Source: Malurus cyaneus samueli (taxonomy: Eukaryota; Chordata; Aves; Passeriformes; Maluridae). Taken from it: a DNA stretch of 64,000 nt. Position 1 is the stretch's first letter, and each line of letters starts with the position of its first letter. The stretch lies in assembly GCA_009741485.1 (NCBI GenBank), contig VKON01000122.1, positions 613,399 to 677,398 on the forward strand. The letters run 5' to 3'. A model generated the notes under the pieces. The model ran no database searches, had not been told where the DNA came from, and worked only from the letters and a program-made list of their open reading frames with translations. Below, one piece after another: positions 26,135 to 64,000 of this stretch. Both the position numbers and the translations under genes were made by a program.

Positions 26135-27647
26135 TGTGGTGGTTTTACTTGGCCCAGTTTTTGGAGGTGGGGGGGCCAAAAAGATGGCGCCTGTGAGAAG
26201 CTTCTGGAGGCTTCCACCATGTCCAGCAGAGCCAATTGCTGTTGGCTCTGAGGATGATGGACATGCCACTGACCAAACCTGGGCCAATTAAAGATAGTGG
26301 TTACGCCTCTGTGAAAACATATTTAAGAAGAAATCAAAACAAGGAGCACTCAGAGTAGTTTTGCCAGTGGAGGAGGCTGAGAAATGTGTGAAGGATGCAG
26401 ACACCAAGGTCAGTGCAGGAGGGGGAGGAGCTGCTCCAGGCGCCGGAGCTGGGATTCCTTTGCGGGCCGTGGTGATGACCATGGTGGAGCAGGCTGTCCC
26501 CTGCAGCCCATGGTGACCATGGTGGAGCAGGCTGTCCCCATGGTGACCATGGTGGAGCAGGCTGTCCCCATGTGACCATGGTGACCATGGTGGAGCAGGC
26601 TGTCCCCTGCAGCCCATGGTGACCATGGTGGAGCAGGCTGTCCCCCTGCAGCCCATGGTGACATGGTGGGGCAGGCTGTCCCCTGCAGCCCATGGTGACA
26701 TGGTGGAGCAGGCTGTCCCCCTGCAGCCCATGGTGACCATGGTGGAGCAGGCTGTCCCCCTGCAGCCCATGGTGACCATGTGGAGCAGGCTGTCCCCTGC
26801 AGCCCATGGTGACCATGTGGAGCAGGCTGTCCCCCTTTAGCCCATGGTGACCATGGTGGAGCAGGCTGTCCCCTTGCAGCCCATGGTGACCATGGTGGAC
26901 AGGCTGTCCCCTGCAGCCCATGGTGCCATGGTGGAGCAGGCTGTCCCCCTGCAGCCCATGGGTCCACAGAGGGTGCAGATCCACCCGCAGCCCGTGGAGG
27001 AGGAGGTCCCCACGCGGAGCGGGCGGACACGGGAAGGGGCTGTGTCCAGCAGAAGACCCATGGAGAGAGAGAGAGGCCTTGCTCCCGATATGGAACAGCC
27101 TGCTTTCTGACTGTACCCGTGGACAAGAGAGCCCACGGCGCAAAGTTTTGGATGACTGTTTGCCCGTGGTGGGGACTCACGCAGCAGCAGATGTGTTGGC
27201 TGCTGCTCGTGAGAGGGAGCCACGCGGAGAGGTTCACGAGAACTGTCTCCCGTGGGAGGGACCCCACGGCAATGCAAGGGAAGGATCTTCTCCCTCAGCA
27301 GCCGCAGTGATCTGGTGATGAACTGACCAGCCCCACACCCTGTTCCGTTCCTGCTGCTTTGGTGTATGTGGGAAGGGGGGAGGAGTGGGGAGAAGATCGG
27401 TGTCTCTTGAGGGTTGTAATTTATTTCTCATTCTCCTCCTCTGTTAGTAATAAATTCACTTGATTATTTAAGTTGTGCCTGTTTTGTCCATTAAGTGTTT
27501 TCTTCCCTGTTCCTTATCTCAGCTAATGAACCTTTTGTTAGTTTTTTTTTTCCCTTCGCTCTTCTCTACCCGGTGTGGTGGTGGGGGAGAGCGAATGAGC
27601 AGGTGTTGTGGGTGCCTGGCTTTTGGCCGGCATTCCAAACCGCGACA
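26135..27647 (+). mobile_element. Solo LTR of an avian endogenous retrovirus (ERVL-like)
   Basis: It begins TGTGGTGGTTTTACTTGGCC and ends CATTCCAAACCGCGACA, so it has TG...CA termini. It is flanked by the same 5-bp word AGAGA at 26130-26134 and 27648-27652, a target-site duplication of the length usual for class III (ERVL) elements. AATAAA at about 27448 and a T-rich run near 27540 fit an LTR polyadenylation region. A CATATTTAAG word near 26318 may be a TATA-like element. No internal viral genes flank it, so it is a recombined solo LTR. An internal minisatellite lengthens it. Family placement is from recalled sequence style. Confidence 0.8.
26475..26965. repeat. 39-bp minisatellite inside the LTR
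   Basis: About 13 units of TGGTGACCATGGTGGAGCAG then GCTGTCCCCCTGCAGCCCA, some truncated. The 39-bp period keeps frames open (up to 285 codons on the minus strand), but the units vary by one-base indels. No viral protein is seen. Confidence 0.95.
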
Positions 27648-28019
27648 AGAGAGGATGGAAGAAAGGCTGGCCCCAGGTCCTGCCCTCGGAACCCTCCCGG
27701 GAAGCACAAACCAAAGTCCCCGCTGTAACAGAGCAGATGTTCTGCTTAGAAGGAAAATCCCAGCAGGTCCGTGTCAAAGGGTTTCCCCGTGGGATTTGGA
27801 AAAACCATTAAGGAGCAGCTTCTGCAGAGCTGGAGAGCTCAGGGCAGAGCAGGGGATGAGCAGGGGGATGAGCGAGCTGCCAGCCGTGCTCAGAGCATCC
27901 TCCAGCACCAGCCACGCTCCCCCTGCCCCAGGGCCCCCATCTCATCCCTCTCGTCCACAAATTCAGACTGACATTGTCATTTCCTTGCATTTCAGTCTGT
28001 GAGAACTCCTGAGACAGCG

Positions 28020-29380
28020 GAGCAGAAACACCGCGCAAGAGACACCGCACGCTTTTATACAAATTGACAATTATTAACCCACTGGAAATCTCTTCATTAT
28101 TGCTGAGCCCAACCCCGCTCTTCACCAAGAGACACAAACCCACAAGATTTACAGCTCAGTGAACGGGAGGAAAAGCTTTTGAGTCAATCCCTCTGAGCTT
28201 CCCAAGAATGCCTTTGCTCAGCAGAGTCTCCTTGATTTCCCCTCCTGAATTTCCCCCACACTTCACTCTAAACAAGGATGTTTGGGGTCACCCCGCACAG
28301 CAGAGTTCCCAATTAGCATTCTAATGATGGAGCTCATTAGTGCCCTGTGAAGGAGGTCATTCCCGAGTGTCTGAGCACACACACAAACACACACAGAGCT
28401 GCTGACGGAGCCTCACCGGGAATTTCAGCTCCACCAACTCCTCATCTCCCCTGTGGATCCTTTCTGGAACGGGAATTTCAGCCCCACTAACTCCTCATCT
28501 CCCGCAGATCCTTTCTGGAACAGGAAAAGCTGAAACCCCCACCCTGAGCTGACAGCTGGAGTGCTCCAGGAGCACACAACATTTACTGTTCAACTGATCA
28601 ATGTGCAAAGGCGTTTAAAGGAAAGGAATTATCTGCAAGGTGAGAGCTCCCAGGACAGATCCTGTCTCCATCCCACCACCCCTGCTATCCGTGCTGACAT
28701 AAAATCACCAAGCTCTGAACTCCTGAAACTCGTATTTCTAACTGCTGCCTACAGTAGGAAACATATTCATATCCTAATCAAAAATGTTAGCCCAATTCTG
28801 AAAAGAATTTATATTGCTGTAAGAAACACAAGGGTTAGAGGAGGATCTGAAAATAGATGTGTCCACCAGGAACCACAAACTGGCTTGCTGCTGGTGACCA
28901 TGGCTGGAATTTGGGGGAGAGCATTGCCCCATGACCCCAGAGCACGTTCAGCTGTGTGAAAAGTGAAACTGTGAATTAAAAAACTTTTCTGATTCTGTTG
29001 GCCTTTTCTAAGAAAAATGAAGAATATTTTACTCTCCTGTATTTAAAACAAGCACGACTGACAGTGGATTTAATTACCTCCCAGTAATTTTGTGTGAAGA
29101 GTAACCACTGATCTAAAACATAAAGTCAGCATTTGTTATTATATCCCACTGAAACTTAACACCTAAATTACTGCAGTAAATAGCAATAATTAAATAATGT
29201 TCACATAAAGCCTCTGGTAATTTCAACACCAAATTCAGTATTTCCTCCAGAGCACACACAATCTCAGGATAAAGGGGTTTCCAGCTGATCAGCCCTTCTT
29301 ACCTGCCCAGAGCTCTGCTGCCATCCCACTTTGTGCTCGCAGGGAATGGGTGACATGGGACTTTGGTGTGGCTGCTGCAG
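28020..29380. other. Unique intergenic or 3' UTR sequence
   Basis: No gene, repeat array or mobile element was recognised over this 1.3 kb. Short open frames lack any family resemblance. Confidence 0.4.
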
Positions 29381-29384
29381 GGCC

Positions 29385-29525
29385 TTGATCCTGACCTCGA
29401 TCCCGGCCTTGATCCTGACCTCGATCCCGGCCTTGATCCTGACTTTGATCCTTGCCTTGATCCTGGCCTTGATCCTGATCTCAATCCTGGTCTTGATCCC
29501 GGTCTTGATCCTATCCTCGATCCAG
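29385..29525. repeat. 24-bp minisatellite
   Basis: Six or so units of CCTTGATCCTGACCTCGATC then CCGG, imperfect. Confidence 0.93.
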
Positions 29526-30549
29526 TCCTCGTCCCACAGCTCTGGATTTCTCTGCTTTCCTGTGGATCCCATGTGGTCAATCCCACTCTGGAATTTCTCC
29601 TGGTTTTTCCCCTCTTCACCTGTTTTTCTAGAGGATTCCTTTTCCTTCCCTGTGCCCTTCCTGGGCTCGGGCACTGTGGGATTTGTGCTCCCTTTCCCCA
29701 AGGTGAGGACATTTTCCAGGTGACATTTTCTGTTTCCTCTTGCTGCCTCTCCCAGCCCCATGCACGTGGATCAGGAAAAATCTATTTTAGTTCAGTCTTT
29801 GCCAGGTTGAACTTTTTGCTAGGACAGTGTTAAGCCTTTTGCCATCGTTCTGGGACAGCCAATTGTAAATTATTGTGTCATTTCTCTCATCATGGTTTAC
29901 TGAAAATTCAAAAAAAAAATTACAGCTTGATTTCCTGAATGTAGCTTTATGGTTTTTTTCCCTAAAACCGGGCTTGTGGGATATTCAACAAACGATGGGA
30001 AATACCATGTGCAACAAAGAAATACCTTGGAATAAACCACTTCATTTTCATTCATATTCATCTTTTCATGAGCTACTCCTCTGGAACTCTTCCCAAAATC
30101 TTCTTTCAAGACAGATTTTTAAAGAACTATGGAGAGCAAATATAAACGTGTGACGTACAAATACAAACAGGACACGGGCACTTCTACACAGAAGCAATTT
30201 GCCACCTGCTTAGCAGGGAACCAGAATGAATTCAGAGTATCTGAATTAGTGACAGTGCTCCTGTCACAGAGCCCAGCAGCAGAGCCAGGGAATTTCTTCA
30301 GGAGTTTTGTTCAATCAGCGGTGCTGGGGCTCCAGGAGGAGCCTGTGGCTGGAGGAGGGAGAAGGAGAGGTTTTGGCTTTCCTCATCAGCCCAGTTCTGT
30401 CCTTTGCAAACGTCCCTCGGGGATTTCAGGGGTGCAGGACCCCCACAAATGCTGGATCAGCCCCCGTGAAAGGGTCCCAAAGATTGCAGCTCCCACGGCC
30501 AGCAGCGAAGCACGGGGCGGATGTGGAGGGGTGGGAAGAGCAAGGGCTG

Positions 30550-31470
30550 TTTGCTGGGCATGGTCAGTGTGCTGGGCAGGGGCTGTGTGCCAGGGATGGT
30601 CAGTGTGCCAGGGAAGGGCTCTGTGCCCAGCATGGTCAGTGTGCAGGGCATGGTCAGTGTGCCAGGCAGGGTCAGTGTGCAGGGCAGGGTCAGTGTGCCC
30701 AGCATGGTCAGTGTGACAGGCATGGTCAGTGTGCCAGGCAGGGTCAGTGTGCAGCAGGGTCAGGTCAGGGCAGGTCAGTGTGCCAGCAGGGTCAGTGTGC
30801 ATGGCAGGGTCAGTGTGCCAGGGATGGTCAGTGTGCAGGGCATGGTCAGTGTGCAGGGCATGGTCAGTGTGCCAGGGATGGTCAGTGTGCAGGGCATGGT
30901 CAGTGTGCCAGGCAGGGTCAGTGTGCAGGGCATGGTCAGTGTGCAGGGCATGGTCCGTGTGCCGCATGGTCAGTGTGCCAGGAGGGTCAGTGTGCAGGGC
31001 ATGGTCCGTGTGCCGGCAGGCAGTGTGCAGGCAGGTCAGTGTGCCAGGTGTGGTCAGTGTGCCAGGGATGGCTCATGTGCAGGGCATGTCAGTGTGCAGG
31101 GCATGGTCAGTGTGCCAGGGATGGTCAGTGTGCAGGGCATGGTCGTGTGCCGGGCATGGTCAGTGTGCCAGGAAGGGCATGGTCAGTGTGCAGGGCATGG
31201 TCAGTGTGCAGGGCATGGTCAGTGTGCCAGGGAAGGGCATGGTCAGTGTGCAGGGCATGGTCAGTGTGCAGGGCATGGTCAGTGTATGGGCAGGGTCTCT
31301 GTGCCCATCATGCTCTCTGTGCCAGGTGTGGTCAGTGTGCAGGGCATGGTCAGTGTACTGGGCAGGGTCTCTGTGCCCATCATGCTCTCTGTGCCGGTGT
31401 GTCAGGTGCGGATGGCATGTATGCTCTCTGTGCCCATCATGGTCTCTGTGCCCAGCTCGGGAAGCAGCGC
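30550..31470. repeat. 18-bp minisatellite
   Basis: About 50 units of GGTCAGTGTGCAGGGCAT and GGTCAGTGTGCCAGGGAT. Because 18 is a multiple of three, long frames appear on both strands (up to 486 codons, 30307-31767). They cycle through six residues with no conserved content, so they are rejected as genes. The array lies 0.7-1.6 kb downstream of the JAKMIP3 stop and may be in its 3' UTR. Confidence 0.96.
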
Positions 31471-31479
31471 TGTCCCCAT

Positions 31480-32143
31480 CTGAGGAGCAGCAGGAGCAGC
31501 TGCGGCGTCCCCGGGAGGCTGAAACGAGACAGAGAGACAGCAATCAGACAAAAGCCCACCTGGGCAAAAATAACTCACCAAAGCTCTTCGACAAAAAAGG
31601 CTTTTGCTACATTCCATTGGTGTTTCCCTCTGCCATCCATGCCGTGCTCATTTCTGGCAGTGATAGGGCAATTTATCCCCAATTTACAGGGGAAAAGGGG
31701 CTTCAGGGAGTACCCAAAGGCACAGTGCCTGGAGGAACGCACCCCAATAAAAGCCCTGTTCCCCTAAACACACTGTTGCTGTCCTGAGGCAGGACAGGCT
31801 GCCTGGGGAGAGCGGCTGAGGGTTCCCAAGATCTTCCAGGAAGGATTCACTGGAGCAGCCTCAAGAGGAATAACCCAGACTGGGTGTTCTCCCTGGCTTG
31901 CTAAAGCTCCCCTGCTTTACGCCTGCTTAATTTTACCTTGCCCTTCCCTCTGAAGAAGGTAACTCTGTTTGACAAGTTTTGCTGGTGCCCACGTTTCACA
32001 GATTTTTGAAGGTTTCAGAGATTCCCATTTCTGGGTTCTCTGGGATGCCCAGAGACCCTTCAATCCTCTGATACAGCTCTGATGCTTTTTGAGAAGGAGA
32101 CAGAGCAGACCAAGGGCTTACCTTGTGCATGTGGCCTGAAGGA
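31480..32143 (-). other. JAKMIP3: JAKMIP3 3' UTR, first part
   Basis: Unique sequence directly after the JAKMIP3 stop. No AATAAA was found on the minus strand in this stretch, so the transcript probably extends further to lower coordinates. Confidence 0.5.
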
Positions 32144-62207
<30,064 letters not shown>

Positions 62208-62227
62208 CTACATCTTCTGGGACCTGC

Positions 62228-62945
62228 AGGGACAGAGCAGGGACAGGGCCATCAGTGGGGTCAAAACGGCACAGAGGGGCAGGGCAACAGTGCCATCAGT
62301 GGGGTCACAGAGCAGGGACAGGGCCATCAATGGGGTCACAGAGCAGGGACAGGGCCATCAGTGGGGTCACAAAACAGGGCACAGAGCAGGACAGGCAGGG
62401 ACAAAGCAGGAAGGCAGGGAGAGAGCAGGGACAGAGAGGGACAGGGCCATCAGCGGGGTCACAAAACAGGGCACAGTGCCATCAGTGGGGTCACAGAGCA
62501 GGGCACAGTGCCATCAGTGGGGTCACAAAACAGGAGCACAGTGCCATCAGTGGGTCCAATGCAAGAAACAGGGCACAGTGCCATCATGGGGTCACAAAAG
62601 CAGGGCAGCAGGGCCATCAAGTGGGGTCACAAGAGCAGGGGACAGGGCATCAGTGGGGTCACAGAGCAGGGCACAGAGCAGGGGACAGGGGGGTACAGAG
62701 CAGGGCACAGAGCAGGGACAGGCACAGTGGGGTCACAGAGCAGGGACAGGCCATCAGTGGGGTCACAGAGCAGGGCACAGCGGGGTAAGAGCAGGGCACA
62801 GGGCCATCAGTGGGGGTCACAGAGCAGGGCATAGGGCCATCAATGGGGTCACAGAGCAGGGACAGGGCCATCAGTGGGGTCACAGAGCAGGGCACAGCGG
62901 GGTCACAGAGCAGGGCACAGAGCCATCAGTGGGGTCACAGCACAC
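62228..62945. repeat. 31-bp minisatellite upstream of JAKMIP3 coding exon 1
   Basis: About 22 units of GGGACAGGGCCATCAGTGGG then GTCACAGAGCA. Its C-rich complement forms the pyrimidine tract of the presumed acceptor at 62224. Plus-strand frames of up to 350 codons are repeat read-through. Confidence 0.96.
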
Positions 62946-63365
62946 CCTGGCACTCATCCCAGGGCACGGGGCACGGGGCAGAGCCCAAGGGCTGCATTCC
63001 ATGTGTTAGTGTGGGATCACAGCTTTGCTCGGGTTGGGAAAGTGCTCTGACACCATCGGGCTCCAACATCCCCAGCACCGCCACGGCCACCACGGGCCCT
63101 GTCCCCAAATGCCACATCCCCACGGCTGTGAAATCCCTGCAGGGATGGGGTCTCACCTCTGCCCTGAGAGCGTGCCAGGGCTGTGGGATATCGGTTGGAT
63201 ATTTTGGGATATTTTACCCGATATCCAAACTGAATCTCCTCTGATGCAGCCGTTCCCTCTGCTCCTGTCCCCGTTCCCTGGGAACAAATCCCAACCCCCC
63301 TGGATGCCCCTTCCTGCAGGGAGGGTCCCATCCCTTCATCTGCACTGGGATCCACAGAGGATCGG
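62946..63365. other. Unique GC-rich sequence
   Basis: Lies between two arrays in the presumed 5' intron of JAKMIP3. No exon or promoter was recognised. Confidence 0.4.
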
Positions 63366-63790
63366 GAAATCACACGGGATCGGGAATTCCACAGTGAGGA
63401 GATGGGGAAATCATACAGGATCGGGAATTCACACAGTTCAGGGGATCGGGAAATCACACAGGATCGGGAATTCACACAGGATCGGGAATGGGGAATTTAC
63501 ACAGGATCGGGAATTCATACCGGATCGGGAATGGGGTTCATACAGATCGGGAATTTACACAGGATTGGGAATTCATACCGGATCGGGAATAGGGAATTCA
63601 TACAGAATCGGGAATCACACAGGATCGGAATTCAGCGGATCGGGAATTCACGCAGGATCGGGAATGGGGAATTCATACAGGATCGGGAATTCACACAGGA
63701 TCGGGAATTCACACACATCAGAGGGTCAGGAATTCTCACAGTTCAGGGGATCGGGAATTCCCACAGTGCAGGATCAGGAGCACACAGTGG
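63366..63790. repeat. 18-bp array of GATCGGGAATTCACACAG
   Basis: About 20 imperfect units, many containing an EcoRI-type GAATTC and a GATC. Frames through it are not genes. Confidence 0.94.
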
Positions 63791-64000
63791 CAGGGACCGA
63801 AGGGAAATCAACAGACGAATCACACAGACGGAAGCCACACTTCAGGATCGGGAATCACACAGAACAGAATCACACAGTTCAGGACGGACATTCAGCCAGG
63901 AACATCCACACACCCCCCAACCCCACAGCTGAACAGACCTGGGAAAACTATTCACAGAACATGGAACCCAGATGTACACCTTATACTACAAAATTCCACT

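Noticed and set aside
26334..27267. 269- and 285-codon minus frames inside the LTR
   Set aside because: They cover the 39-bp array and are antisense to the LTR. No retroviral protein motif is present.
30307..31767. 486-, 320- and 352-codon overlapping plus-strand frames
   Set aside because: An 18-bp repeat read in three frames. The six-residue cycle has no conserved content and no splice or start context.
18033..32143. A third gene between DPYSL4 and JAKMIP3
   Set aside because: No exon with conserved protein content and splice signals was found on either strand. Short open frames lack any recognisable family.

Overview
The window is vertebrate nuclear DNA, almost certainly from a bird and probably a songbird. 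It has many short exons with GT-AG introns, CR1-type retroposon tails, one avian ERV-type solo LTR, GC-rich DNA and a minisatellite in nearly every large intron. Two genes account for all the coding sequence I can support, and both are on the minus strand. They are JAKMIP3 (right half, initiator at 62153, stop at 32144) and DPYSL4/CRMP3 (left half, initiators at 18032 and 17223, 3' end near 3686). JAKMIP3 directly upstream of DPYSL4 in the same orientation is the order I know from human 10q26. The paralogous pairs JAKMIP1/CRMP1 and JAKMIP2/DPYSL3 were considered and rejected on residue matches.

JAKMIP3 looks complete. Its 21 coding exons join into 843 codons plus stop, close to the human protein length as I recall it. 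Every exon length is a multiple of three and every intron is phase 0. The product is a long coiled-coil protein that ends in a short hydrophobic tail encoded by the last exon. Its 5' non-coding exon and promoter are not identified and may lie beyond position 64000.

DPYSL4 has two alternative first exons inside a CpG island: a long-N-terminus exon at 17682-18032 and a short exon at 17185-17223. Exons 2-11 have the lengths expected for the CRMP family, except exon 4, which carries one extra base. The 3' end is rearranged. Exon 12 is missing, a damaged exon 13 lies on the plus strand, and the last exon is present twice as part of a large inverted repeat (2633-3990 and 4471-5518 around a 480-bp spacer). 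One-base indels in this area suggest an assembly fold-back rather than biology.

The 14 kb between the two coding regions (18033-32143) holds no recognised gene. It contains a 25-bp CpG-rich tandem array, CR1 pieces, a 13-bp array, a 1.5-kb solo LTR with a 5-bp target duplication, and an 18-bp array. Part of it may be a long JAKMIP3 3' UTR. Many long open frames in the window are only repeat arrays read through without stops. I found no tRNA, rRNA, CRISPR array or bacterial-type system, and nothing I would call a new biological system. The oddest signals are the inverted 3' end of DPYSL4, the all-phase-0 architecture of JAKMIP3, and the very high density of private, intron-specific minisatellites.
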